From Planctomycetota bacterium (GTDB taxonomy: Bacteria > Planctomycetota > Planctomycetia > Pirellulales > Pirellulaceae), in assembly GCA_963204965.1 (NCBI GenBank), contig CAUJKA010000361.1:1-58427 (forward strand): a DNA stretch of 58,427 nucleotides. The letters run 5' to 3'. The stretch's first letter is position 1. The number at the start of each line of letters is the position of its first letter. The notes under the pieces were generated by a model. The model searched no databases. It had not been told where the DNA came from and was given only the letters and a program-made list of their open reading frames with translations. Below, piece after piece: positions 38,201 through 45,028 of this stretch. Made by a program: the position numbers and the translations under genes.

Positions 38201-39369
38201 CGTTGCAATTCAGCTTGATCGAGTCTTACGGAGGAGTGTTTGCTATCGACAATTCTGGCCGAATCTTCGTCAACAATAGCAGTTTGTTGGATCGCGAAAG
38301 TGTCTCCGCCTTGACTATCACTGTTCGAGTTTCCGATCTTGCAGGTGCCTGGGTTGAGCAGAATATCGAAGTGAATCTGAATGATGTAGACGAATTCGAT
38401 GTAGGCACGATTTCCGATAGCTCAGCTAGTTCTAACTCGATAGCTGAAAATGCAATCGTCGGGACCTTTGTCGGAATCGTCGCCATTGCATCGGACTCAG
38501 ATACGACTCAAAATTCAATCCACTACACCCTGGACGATTCCGCTGGCGGACGATTTGCCATCGATGAAATTACAGGTTCGGTGTACGTGGACAAAGCCTC
38601 TGGATTAGATTTTGAATCCGCTAATTCACACACGATTCTCGTTCGCGCCACCAGCTCCGATGGTTCCACCAGTACGCAGTGCTTTACGATAGCGTTGACC
38701 GACGTGAACGAAACAGCCGAAGCACTACCAGCATTCGACGGTTCTTTCAACCTGTTAAGCGGGGTTGGCACGCCGAATCCATTGCCAGGCTCGGAGTTGC
38801 CTCCTTTAGCCTCCAAATTAGAGGACAATAACCAAGGCATCCGCAACGCGAACGCACAAGAAATCACTGTTGAATGGAATTGGGAAGAAGCCGTCAACTA
38901 TCTAGATCAGATTCTACAAAAGGCCGTAACTGCGTGGACATCCGACAACTTGGTCGTTGGTCGAATCGGAGAGTCCTTCATCGATGCAACTTGGGTGCAT
39001 GGCACGGAGGACTATGAGCTCAAGGAGAATGATCGGATTTATGTTGGCTTTATGAACTGTGAGAACCTCTCCTCTCTGAAAAGCCTAACAGAAATTCTGT
39101 TCGGTTCTCAAACAAGTCTAGGAATGATATCTGTTGAGCATAATTCTGAGTCAACGATTTATGGCTTGTCAGATTTCACCTGGGATGACTTGGTCCCAAT
39201 TGGTGTTTGCAGCGTACTGGTAATTTGGTCGGCTTACGTTGCTAAACTAGGATCGTCTCTCTTTGTTTCAGCTTGCGGAGGATTCTTTGTACTGCCTCCA
39301 GCCAACGAGAGGGAAGAAAAGAAGAAGGCCGAGCGACGAATTCTCCGACGAGTCGACAAGTTCCATTGA
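29269..39369 (+). CDS. Giant multidomain surface protein (LEPR-XLL-like, DUF4347, DUF2341, LamG, cadherin, VCBS, C-type lectin)
   Basis: About 3366 residues from ATG 29269; TTG 29251 would add six. Domain order (TTG numbering): LEPR-XLL-like export motif VLEDRVLYSA near 32-41; DUF4347 (about 200-355); DUF2341 (373-475); LamG/concanavalin-like (490-690); cadherin-like (707-810); two related units with WQYSTDG (813-1100); VCBS (1105-1240); cadherin; C-type-lectin-like (1345-1492); cadherin; a carbohydrate-binding or DUF642-like jelly roll (1595-1750, NGSFESGITGW); cadherin; then seven VCBS repeats (GNVLTNDTDVD) mixed with cadherin repeats to about 3155; unique acidic region; one membrane helix near 3315-3345; basic tail ending KKKAERRILRRVDKFH. 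Cadherin DxxGGxF/D and VCBS repeats bind calcium. Likely an adhesin or surface fibre. Very few cysteines. Confidence 0.88.
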   Translation: MLQLLLRHWRQWFGVTIEKPIPLDVCVLEDRVLYSATMMPVDSFESNDGSVALLEQLDAQLDFEIEASTLLGHGENASDVDPFHAIDSKILARIFETTSLQSTNVDEVSEHSSAALLEELGAFLTSADANETIDFLPIGSINLDGESDQGINKSVAIDALGSTDLDALGSLEITLRDEVIVESVSYAVDHSSAKIVLLDSQLDFSEALEAAVATDAKLFVYDSTVETASQVLNRVEDWVRTTETQVSSLSILSHGAAGGFELGSDWITDTTVGEYLTEFNSLASYFSEDAKIYILGCNVVSDSQGQVLLDRLAEATGAEIYASSDITGFGGDWELESHSFNVLSQDLDELESILDLDSLKSTEVTLAWYNSSWNYRQTVSVDDAMVSGTSDLTNFTVLVNVTQNNFKLSSSGGRVGQADGGDFVFTLSDGTTKLSHQIESYNSTTGNLVAWVKLPTLAYIGDTSLFVYYGNATVADQWNAAGTWASDVRANYHLASDFKDSTGNANNATNSGTTAVANAKIAGGDQFNGISSKLATSDSNSLDVTGNLTVSGWFNSSNLSGYKALVAKGTSSTAVNYYVATKGTELQFAFYAAGGLRSFTTSGAGLTTGTWYNFAVTYDDTANSVKFYLNGDQIYSATTTHSIVANSGALTIGTSPWNEWFNGSIDEIKIEATTKSASWIQTQYSSQNSPGSYITVSGEQGPPVLTSGSQVSILEGTNLVTTLTATDPRLTNPTFSYSIVGGPDAARFVIDSATGALSFASAPIYHAPADIGADNVYNLVVQVSSGTLTGAQSLTVSVNNVNDAPTIDAGEVYELAVIDEDSTGPSGTLVSTILSSASYSDVDTNALSGIAVTSLTGVGEWQYSTDGISWTGFGAVMGSNALLLDSSTQIRFLPDGNNGETASFTYRAWDRTTGNASSNGSPQRANATLTGGTTAFSDNIATSSITVTDLNDAPIITDGYTNSLPSMLANMISSSTTVGQLLASSGHSDVDLGAISGMAVTSMTGLGTWQYSTDGLSWRDFNQVSSSQALLLNSTAQIRYIAPNNVAETATFTYRGWDQSLGTASTDQLAQYADASTSGLTSPFSEEMATANLTVIYVNESPVAQADTSTAIEAGGVLNSTGGVNPTGNVLTNDSDGNFGDQLTVIGVASGTVANSAGSVGTSINGIYGSLVLQSNGDYSYVLNNDNQDVQGLKGPSQTLNDTFTYTIHDLSGASSSAQLVFTIVGTNDAPHELTGALSVVENASTGTTVGVVSAADVDSDETFSYSLIDNAGGRFAIDTTTGQVTVSNGSLLDFESASSHTIVVAVSDAAGATFSKSMQVSLSNVNESPSELRMVGETTGAGQIAFYDSNTDTYYALVNSLMNWEEAMDYAQSSLLGGVAGSLVVVNSNAENLFLDSQFNGEVWIGGSDKLGDGVWRWFNGDAASTQFWTGAASGNAVSSAFSRWASGEPNGGVTERYALMLADSDRWSDADSTKVAKSWVEWSGASYRSAAGIASSVSENAIAGTLIATLATVDQDAMESFTYSIVGTNSNFEIVGDQLRVRAGANLNYESASQYQLTLRVVDSGGNTRDEAVTIGVVNSNEAPLSTGIVGSTNLITNGSFESGITGWTISGAGTNACAGQGATHGTKSLAFNSGNAPNAGIASTSIATVAGQVYSVSFDLGAYAVTSGINAAQLLNFQVLGSTTLINETVADAGSNPNSFSNFRFSFVADSGSTTLRFADASSSTNAIDLMLDNVKMFHVAPPSSGFSIAENSLSGTSLGQIASVDPDAFSVLQYSLSDDAGGRFAIDTVTGVITVANGLLLDYESNSEHFITVRTTDQGGLVFDQTLSIGLVNVNEAPTAVVDTVQAVEAGGQANSALGVNPTGNVLDNDLDQDLSDTKVVLGVAAGLHATTNGSVNTGIEGAYGTLTLAADGSYSYIVANESSDVQRLRTASESLQDVFTYTMIDAGGLTSTTQITVTIQGANDAPVGVSDTAIATETGGVANGAAGVDPTGNVLTNDTDVDASDTKTVSGVAAGVQVSAGASVGSNVTGSYGSITINADGSYSYGLDNSNTDVQALRTTANTLQDVFTYTVVDSGGLSSTTQITVTVQGQNDVPYDLTSGALAVNENAANGTVVGSITGHDVDSGETLTYSLNDSAGGRFVINSTTGQVTVADGSLLIFEALPSHNITVRVTDTAGTSYDEQFTINLGDVNDTPVAVSDSTTAIEAGGIANGSAGVSPSGNVLTNDTDVDSGDTKTVSGVAAGSVASASGDVGSTVVGSFGAITINSDGSYNYTVDNSNANVQALRTAADTLQDVFTYTMVDSGGLSSTTQITVTIQGQNDVPHDLTSGALAVDENAANGTVVGTISGHDVDSGETLTYSLIDSAGGRFAINSTTGQVTVADGSLLIFEALPSHNITVRVTDAAGTSYDEQFTINLGDVNETPVAVSDSTTAVEAGGVANGAAGVSPTGNVLTNDTDVDSGDTKTVSGVAAGTVASASGDVGSAVAGSFGSITINADGSYSYAVDNSNAAVQVLRTTANTLQDVFTYTMVDSGGLSSTTQITVTIRCQNDNPVAVSDSAVAVEASGYSNGTSGTNPIGNVLSNDTDVDAGDTKAVSGVAAGVQSSTTGSVGSSVSGSYGSITINSDGSYSYAVDNSNATVQSLRTSSDTINDVFSYTVTDSAGTTSTAQITVTIEGRNDAPGAVDDTHVAVEAGGVSNGSAGTNPTGNLLSNDTDIDAGDSKTVSGVAAGSVASTSGNVGNSVTGSYGAITINADGTYSYTVDNSNAAVQALRTAGDTLQDVFSYTMTDTAGSTSTTQITVTIQGANDAPVAFTENVTAVEAGGVNNGTAGTDATGNVLTNDTDVDMGDTKTVSGVAAGVVCSASGSVATSVAGSYGSINIAANGAYTYTVDNSNSTVQALRTIGDTITDVFTYTMNDASGLASSTQITVTIRGENDSPILFALASVTIDENTSQGVVVGSVAASDVDCGDSLQFSLIESYGGVFAIDNSGRIFVNNSSLLDRESVSALTITVRVSDLAGAWVEQNIEVNLNDVDEFDVGTISDSSASSNSIAENAIVGTFVGIVAIASDSDTTQNSIHYTLDDSAGGRFAIDEITGSVYVDKASGLDFESANSHTILVRATSSDGSTSTQCFTIALTDVNETAEALPAFDGSFNLLSGVGTPNPLPGSELPPLASKLEDNNQGIRNANAQEITVEWNWEEAVNYLDQILQKAVTAWTSDNLVVGRIGESFIDATWVHGTEDYELKENDRIYVGFMNCENLSSLKSLTEILFGSQTSLGMISVEHNSESTIYGLSDFTWDDLVPIGVCSVLVIWSAYVAKLGSSLFVSACGGFFVLPPANEREEKKKAERRILRRVDKFH

Positions 39370-39451
39370 CAAGCACTCTGGCCCCAAGCACCCGACTGGA
39401 TGCCCGGGTCAAAATGCAAACTAATGCTGAGACGACTATTGGCCAAGTGAT

Positions 39452-40936
39452 CTAGTCCCACCACCAAGATTTTCCTTCAGGCTGTTTAGCAGTGTTTGGG
39501 ACGGCAGAGCCGGTGAGCATGCTAGAGACCTTGATGTTATCGCTTTGAGTCAGCGATTTTGGATTGATGGTGACCCCACCACTAATTACTGCGACGTTGA
39601 CCTTCTTCTTTTTCAACGCCTGAGTTGTGACTAAACCGGGCACGCTCTTGGGCTCGCTACCTTTCCAATGATCTTGTTTTCCCAGACCGCAGAGGTTGGG
39701 AAACCAAGGACGCAAGTCAGCCATGCCGGAACCGTCCAGAGCGAGTTGCAGGGCGAGAGCTGACTCGAATACGCAACAAAGCCGACCATAGTTTTGCTCG
39801 TAGTTACGAACCTGATTCATCTTCTGGCTCAGCTCCAAGGCAAACGCATCGGCTGCTGGGTCGTTACCGCCAGTTGGCTTCCTTCCAGTTTGCGTGACAA
39901 ACTGTTGTTCGCTCAGAACTCGCACGCAATTCTTGGGAAGGTTGAACAGTGATCGACTTTCATTGGTGGTGATAGGTTCTTCGGTAAACGCGAACCACCA
40001 ACGAATCATGCTCTGATTGGGAACTGCGTTTTGTGCCTCCAAATGGTCGAAGTAACTCTTGATGTTAATCGGAAGCGAGACCTTGCCGAAGCCGAGTTGC
40101 TTCATATGCTCGTCTGCAGCTACCAATGCAACCGCTGTGCCGCATCGCGGATTCATCCCGAATATCTCAACGTCGTAGTCACCGATTGTCGAGCCGAGTT
40201 GTTCGGCGAATCGCTTCGGTGATTTTGAAAGTAGGTTTCCGGCATCGGGCTGTGCTAGAAATCTCTGCGTTGCCAGAAGTCGATCTTGTTTGGGTTCGAT
40301 GGAACAGCCCAGCGGCTGAGTCTGTTGATTGACGAGTGCACAGACCACTGCCAAGTCTTCGAGAAAGAACCCTGTTCGATCTGGACTAGCTGGACCAGCC
40401 AGTATGATGTCTTCTGATGTGGGGTCGACTAGGACGTAGCTAATCTGATTAAGTCCGCCAAGTCGAATGACATCCGCAGACATGGGGGATCGACCTGCGG
40501 CTATTTCAAAAAGCGCCTGATCTAGCTTTTTCAATGAGACCATCCGTAGGTCGCTCGCGTTCTGCCAAGCTCGATTTCCTTGAGCGGGCTCCTTTGCGGC
40601 ATTTCGCATCCGCTGCTCAATGGAGCGATCAACGTTAACAACTTCTACTCGCTTGAGCTGTCCTTTGGGATCGACGAATACACCGTTGGGATACGGAATC
40701 ATGGTGTTGCTGCCACCATTATCCAACCAGTCATCGGGTGTGATCGTTTGCTGAATCAAGTTCATCAGCGTTGTGAAGTCAGCGACAACTCCACCGCCAG
40801 CAGTTGGTCTGTCGCCTCCACCAGGATTTCCAGTTCCTGGATTGCCTTCACCACCAGATGAACTTTGTGCTAGGACTTGAGATGTGCCAAAACAGGCTAG
40901 ACAGAATGTCAAAGCCCACGAGACAAAGAATCGCAT
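39452..40936 (-). CDS. DUF1598 domain protein, exported
   Basis: The 494-residue product has a signal peptide (cleavage after LAQ, about residue 24) and a Gly/Pro-rich linker. The middle part (GVFVDPKGQLKRV, LRMVSLKKLDQAL, GLNQISYVLVDPTSEDIILAGPA in pieces) matches my recollection of DUF1598, a family known from planctomycetes. FGMNPRCGTAVALVAADEH and GRLCCVFESALALQLAL follow. It converges with the giant gene, only 82 bases away. Function unknown; periplasmic or paryphoplasmic location inferred. Confidence 0.7.
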   Translation of the reverse strand: MRFFVSWALTFCLACFGTSQVLAQSSSGGEGNPGTGNPGGGDRPTAGGGVVADFTTLMNLIQQTITPDDWLDNGGSNTMIPYPNGVFVDPKGQLKRVEVVNVDRSIEQRMRNAAKEPAQGNRAWQNASDLRMVSLKKLDQALFEIAAGRSPMSADVIRLGGLNQISYVLVDPTSEDIILAGPASPDRTGFFLEDLAVVCALVNQQTQPLGCSIEPKQDRLLATQRFLAQPDAGNLLSKSPKRFAEQLGSTIGDYDVEIFGMNPRCGTAVALVAADEHMKQLGFGKVSLPINIKSYFDHLEAQNAVPNQSMIRWWFAFTEEPITTNESRSLFNLPKNCVRVLSEQQFVTQTGRKPTGGNDPAADAFALELSQKMNQVRNYEQNYGRLCCVFESALALQLALDGSGMADLRPWFPNLCGLGKQDHWKGSEPKSVPGLVTTQALKKKKVNVAVISGGVTINPKSLTQSDNIKVSSMLTGSAVPNTAKQPEGKSWWWD

Positions 40937-41285
40937 CTGCGAACTCCTCGACGAGATTTTTTCTATCGGAGAACTTTTTAACTGTGCAAATTCTCAGTTG
41001 AATAATCCATCCTGGGGACCACATGACTTACTTTGAAGTTAATAGTGGCAACACATTTTCGATTATCCGAAGCGAGAAGAGTAAAAGGAAGTATAGGCAC
41101 CAACACTTCCCAAATCTCAAACTCGCTCGGCTCCTTAAGAGCCTTATGAGATTCACAAGTTAAGCCGTTGGACCGATTCCAACGGTTCACCTCGGCCTTA
41201 AGTCTAGCGAATTTGCATAGCAACTGCAATAAATTCTGAGGCCGACAGAGTCGAAAGCGAGAATTTTACGGGCCTTCCTAAGGTC
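40937..41285. other. Intergenic region with a doubtful 83-codon frame
   Basis: A minus-strand frame at 40978-41229 could encode 83 residues (MQLLCKFARLKAEVNRWN at its start). It has the right strand and position upstream of DUF1598 but no domain, no ribosome binding site and no strong codon pattern that I can judge. I see nothing else here. Confidence 0.35.
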
Positions 41286-42074
41286 TTACTGAGCCGTCCA
41301 ACCGCCGTCGACCGAAAGCATGCTGCCGGTTGTGTAACTGCTGAATGGACTCGCTAGATACAGGGCTGCGCTTTGAATTTCTTCCAATCGTCCCCAACGC
41401 CCCATGGCCACGCACTGCTCAACCATTCGCTTTCCGTCTGGAGTGTCTGCAATGGGGACGTTCATTTCAGTCAGGAAAGGACCGGGACAGATTGCATTAC
41501 AAGTGACGCCTGAGTGAGCCAATTCCAGTGCTAGAGTTCGAGTCATCTGAACAATAGCACCTTTGCTGCTCGCATAAGGAGTTCGTCCGGCTAAACCAAC
41601 TAAGCCCAACGCGCTGGCTAGATTGATGATCCGACCATAGCCGGCTTCCTTCATTTGAGGCACAACGCTACGGCAAGTATTCCAAGTTCCACGGACATTG
41701 CTTTGCATGACACGATCAAAATCCTCGGGTGCGAGCGTTTCAATCGCTCCGCGGATGTTAATACCGGCGCTGTTGATCAGTATGTCCACGCGCCGCCAGC
41801 GGACCCAGGCGGCCTTGACCATCTTTTCAACGCTGTTCAAATCGCAAACATCACAAGCATAGCCAAACGCATCCAATTCGTACTTTTCGGAGATCTCAAC
41901 GGCTGCATCTACGGCTGTTTGTGAGTTTCGGCCGACGAGCATGACTTTGGCACCAGCAGATGCAAGTCCGTGCGCCATAGCCAACCCCAACCCTTTGGAA
42001 CCACCGGTAATGATGGCAGTTTGTCCATGCAGATTGAAAGCCGAAACGCCGGGAAGTGATGCAAACTCAGACAT
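41286..42074 (-). CDS. Short-chain dehydrogenase/reductase
   Basis: The 262-residue NAD(P)-dependent oxidoreductase has the Rossmann motif TGGSKGLG, the NSAG block, catalytic Ser in IINLASALG and the YxxxK pair in TPYASSK, and ends with the usual SMLSVDGGWTAQ. It resembles gluconate 5-dehydrogenase or 3-oxoacyl-ACP reductase-like SDRs; the substrate cannot be told. I use ATG 42074 (MSEFASLPG); a TTG at 42095 overlapping the RNase H stop would add seven residues. It follows rnhA on the same strand with a gap of 17 bases and is probably cotranscribed. Confidence 0.9.
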   Translation of the reverse strand: MSEFASLPGVSAFNLHGQTAIITGGSKGLGLAMAHGLASAGAKVMLVGRNSQTAVDAAVEISEKYELDAFGYACDVCDLNSVEKMVKAAWVRWRRVDILINSAGINIRGAIETLAPEDFDRVMQSNVRGTWNTCRSVVPQMKEAGYGRIINLASALGLVGLAGRTPYASSKGAIVQMTRTLALELAHSGVTCNAICPGPFLTEMNVPIADTPDGKRMVEQCVAMGRWGRLEEIQSAALYLASPFSSYTTGSMLSVDGGWTAQ

Positions 42075-42091
42075 GGTGGATAATTCGCCTC

Positions 42092-42574
42092 TCAACGATA
42101 ATTCTCACTCGCCGCAACCGCCATCAGATCACAACGTTCGTTTTCTGGATGTCCGGAGTGACCGCGGACATGGTGGTAACTCATTTGATGTAGTGGGATC
42201 AACTCATCTAACTGTTGCCAGAGCTCAGCATTCTTTAGCTCGGCAAGCTTCCTGCCTTCTTTACGCTTCCAGCCGTTTTTCTTCCAGCCTGCCATCCATT
42301 CTTGAAGGCCTTGAAGAACGTACTTGCTGTCCGAATAAAGTCGAACGCGGCAGCTTTTCTTGAGTGCCTTCAAGCCATTCACGACGGCAAGAATTTCCAT
42401 GCGGTTGTTCGTCGAGTTCGACTCGCCGCCGCTGCCGGTTAGCTCTTTGCCGGTCTTCAAGTCTCGCAAAATGAAAGCCCAACCGCCTGGACCTGGATTG
42501 CCGCTGCAAGCTCCATCGGTGTAGAGTTCGATTTCTCGCAAAGAGACATTATTCGTAGGTTCGTCAGATGGCAC
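42092..42574 (-). CDS. rnhA: Ribonuclease HI
   Basis: RNase HI removes RNA from RNA-DNA hybrids. The 160-residue product has all catalytic residues: D20 in YTDGACSGNPGPGGW, E60 in NRMEI, D82 in YSDSKYV, and D149 in RGHSGHPENERCD, with the loop histidine H139. Length and motif spacing are standard. It lies between the short secA-like gene and the SDR gene. Confidence 0.96.
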   Translation of the reverse strand: MPSDEPTNNVSLREIELYTDGACSGNPGPGGWAFILRDLKTGKELTGSGGESNSTNNRMEILAVVNGLKALKKSCRVRLYSDSKYVLQGLQEWMAGWKKNGWKRKEGRKLAELKNAELWQQLDELIPLHQMSYHHVRGHSGHPENERCDLMAVAASENYR

Positions 42575-42681
42575 TTAGGCAACTCACAGGACTTTGATTA
42601 GCGGAAATAGAGGTCTGTCAAATAACAGTTTCAGCGCGTGATCAATATCAACCGTGCCAAAAAACAGGGCTCAAGAGTACC

Positions 42682-44757
42682 TTATTCCGCAGTATCCAAG
42701 TAGGGGTCTTGGCCAAGCTCGCGTTGCATCTTAGTGCGCTCGCGTTCATGGTGTAACAACATCATCCGATCTCGGAAGTGCTTGCGTTCGACTTTAGCTT
42801 GAGCCTTACGGAACATGTTGGCCATGGAGTGAAAGCTACGGCCTCCGGCTTCGCCGATCTTTTTCAGGCTCTCAAATCGTTTCATGCCGAAGCCGTTCTT
42901 CAGAATATCGTCGTCCAACGATAAGTACTGACGATAGGTTCCAGGATCACCCTGTCGACCGCATCGACCAATCAACTGTCGATCGATTCGGGCCGCGTCG
43001 TGCAGTTCGGTACAGACTACGTGCAAGCCACCAACTGCGCGGACGTCTTCGGAGATCTTAACGTCTGTTCCACGACCAGCCATGTTGGTCGCCACGGTGA
43101 CTTTTCCATGCAAGCCAGCTTGAGCCACGATGTCGGCTTCGCGGGCGATTTCATTAGCGTTGAGTACTTCGTGGTTGATTCCCTCGCGAGTGAGCATGTG
43201 AGAAAGGATGATCGACTTGTCGATTGATCGAGTTCCGATCAGAACAGGTCGCCCTTGTGAGTTCATCTCTTTGACTTCTTTGACTATGGCTTCGAACTTG
43301 TCAAGCATCGAACCATAGACTTGGTCTTTCAGTCGTTGCCGCTTGGGAGGCCGATTGGTTGGAACCATCACCACGGGCGTTTTATAGATCTTGTAAAGCT
43401 CGGGTGCACTCGTCGAAGCTGTTCCGGTCATCCCCGCGATGTGGCGATAGCGTTGGAACAGTTCTTGAACGGTAATTCTCGCCGCTTGACCAGTTGGCAC
43501 CGTTACTTCGATCTTTTCCTTAGCTTCGATCGCTTGGTGAATGCCGTCTCGCCATTTGCGGCCTTCAGCCAATCGTCCAGTGAACTCATCGACGATCACA
43601 ATCTCGCCATCGCGAACGACGTAATGTCGATCCAAGTTGAACTCGTTAAGCACTTTGATCGATCGCTCGATGTACTCGTACAGATCCACTAGCGCGACGA
43701 CTCGCATTAATTCATCGCGGGGAATGCTGCGAACCAAAGATCGTCCTCGAGCTGTCAGTTCAATCTTGCGGTTATCTTCGTCTAAGATCCAATGCTCTTC
43801 TCGCTCAAACTTATCCGCATGTTCAGCCGCCCAGCGGAAAGTTGCAATGACTGTTTCCCGCGCTTCGTCTCCCAATGAACCGATGATCAATGGTGTTCTA
43901 GCTTCGTCGATCAAAATACTGTCAGCTTCGTCGACCAGAGCAAAGTGCATGGTGCGTTGAACAGGTTCGTCGCCTTTACCGGTCCAGCGTTCTGAACTGC
44001 CTTCGCCAAGGAAGTCCGAGAGAATTCGCCCCTGAGCTCTCAACAGCAATCGGTCACGAAGGAAGTCAAAGCCAAACTCTTTGGCAGTACCATAAGTAAC
44101 ATCCGCCGCGTAAGCCTTGCGGCGATCATCTTGGCTGCTGTCGGTCAAAACGATACCAACAGTGACTCCTAGCATCTTGTAGAGAGGTTCCATCCACTTC
44201 GCATCCCGTTCGGCCAAATAATCGTTGACCGTTGCCAAGTGAGCGCCTTTGCCAAGCAACGCATGAAGGTAAAGTGGCAGAGTAGCGGTGAGCGTCTTTC
44301 CTTCTCCGGTTTGCATCTCTGCGATACATCCATCATATAGCGCAGCACCACCGACGATTTGGACGTCAAAGTGTCGCATACCCATCGTTCGTCGCCCAGC
44401 TTCTCGAGTGAGTGCAAAGGCCTCGGGAAGTAGCTTAATCAATGGAATGCCGCTCATCGCTCGATAGCGCAGCGCAAGACTCTCCTTGCGTAGCTGTTGA
44501 TCGGAGAGCGTTCGCATGTTGGGTTCAAGCTTGGTGACTTCAACCAGAGCATTTAACCAACGCTTGATGCGAATCGTCGACATGCCGGGCATTCTCAGCC
44601 CAGCAGAGATCTTAGGTTTGGAAGGCAGGTTGCCTGCGTTCTGTGGAATGGGATCATCCATCTTGGCCCGCGGTGGACCAAGTTGTGGAACGTCGGGCTC
44701 GACTCGCTTTCCAGCTAATTCAGTGGAATCGTTTACTGTTGGGAGGTTGGAAGACAT
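42682..44757 (-). CDS. Short SecA-like ATPase (C-terminally truncated SecA paralogue)
   Basis: SecA drives preproteins through SecYEG. This 691-residue protein keeps the motor: Walker A QTGEGKT (149-155), TYGTAKEFGFDFLRD, DEADSILIDEARTPLI (276 onward), the preprotein-binding segment, GMTGTA and VATNMAGRGTDV with the arginine-finger block RCGRQGDPG. It has an extra, proline-rich N-terminus of about 55 residues and stops early in the helical scaffold: the rest of the scaffold/wing region and the zinc-binding tail of full SecA (usually 830-950 residues) are missing. The canonical ATPase of the housekeeping pathway is therefore probably encoded elsewhere, and this is an accessory SecA. I saw no frameshift at its end; the product terminates cleanly in DPYLDTAE. 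Confidence 0.88.
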   Translation of the reverse strand: MSSNLPTVNDSTELAGKRVEPDVPQLGPPRAKMDDPIPQNAGNLPSKPKISAGLRMPGMSTIRIKRWLNALVEVTKLEPNMRTLSDQQLRKESLALRYRAMSGIPLIKLLPEAFALTREAGRRTMGMRHFDVQIVGGAALYDGCIAEMQTGEGKTLTATLPLYLHALLGKGAHLATVNDYLAERDAKWMEPLYKMLGVTVGIVLTDSSQDDRRKAYAADVTYGTAKEFGFDFLRDRLLLRAQGRILSDFLGEGSSERWTGKGDEPVQRTMHFALVDEADSILIDEARTPLIIGSLGDEARETVIATFRWAAEHADKFEREEHWILDEDNRKIELTARGRSLVRSIPRDELMRVVALVDLYEYIERSIKVLNEFNLDRHYVVRDGEIVIVDEFTGRLAEGRKWRDGIHQAIEAKEKIEVTVPTGQAARITVQELFQRYRHIAGMTGTASTSAPELYKIYKTPVVMVPTNRPPKRQRLKDQVYGSMLDKFEAIVKEVKEMNSQGRPVLIGTRSIDKSIILSHMLTREGINHEVLNANEIAREADIVAQAGLHGKVTVATNMAGRGTDVKISEDVRAVGGLHVVCTELHDAARIDRQLIGRCGRQGDPGTYRQYLSLDDDILKNGFGMKRFESLKKIGEAGGRSFHSMANMFRKAQAKVERKHFRDRMMLLHHERERTKMQRELGQDPYLDTAE

Positions 44758-45028
44758 TGTTCCGCCAATTTCCTAGCCGTAGTTCAGAACTTCGTGATTC
44801 AGGCACTTCTGTGCATTCGCAACTGATCATCTTAGCCAATGCAAGCACAATTCCCATGCTAACTGTAGGCGTTCACCCCACAAAAAGCCAATGAAAGGGC
44901 CGTTCTGTGAAGAGAGGAGGTTTGGGTTGAGTATTCCGGAATTGCTTTTTTTTCTCCGCGTAACGCGCTTATCGACCGATCTACCTACAACGACCCTAAC
45001 GCTTGATCTGTCTAGCGAGAACCTAACT

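Noticed and set aside
29972..38900. Many open frames on both strands inside the giant gene
   Set aside because: They are shadows of the repeat-rich coding sequence; several minus-strand frames are near copies of each other because the repeats are.
40978..41229. Minus-strand frame of 83 codons upstream of the DUF1598 gene
   Set aside because: Possible but unsupported: no ribosome binding site, no domain, no membrane or signal features.
42682..44757. The short secA as a frameshifted pseudogene
   Set aside because: The motor motifs are all intact and the frame ends cleanly; the 100 bases after the stop show no continuation of SecA scaffold sequence that I can recognise.
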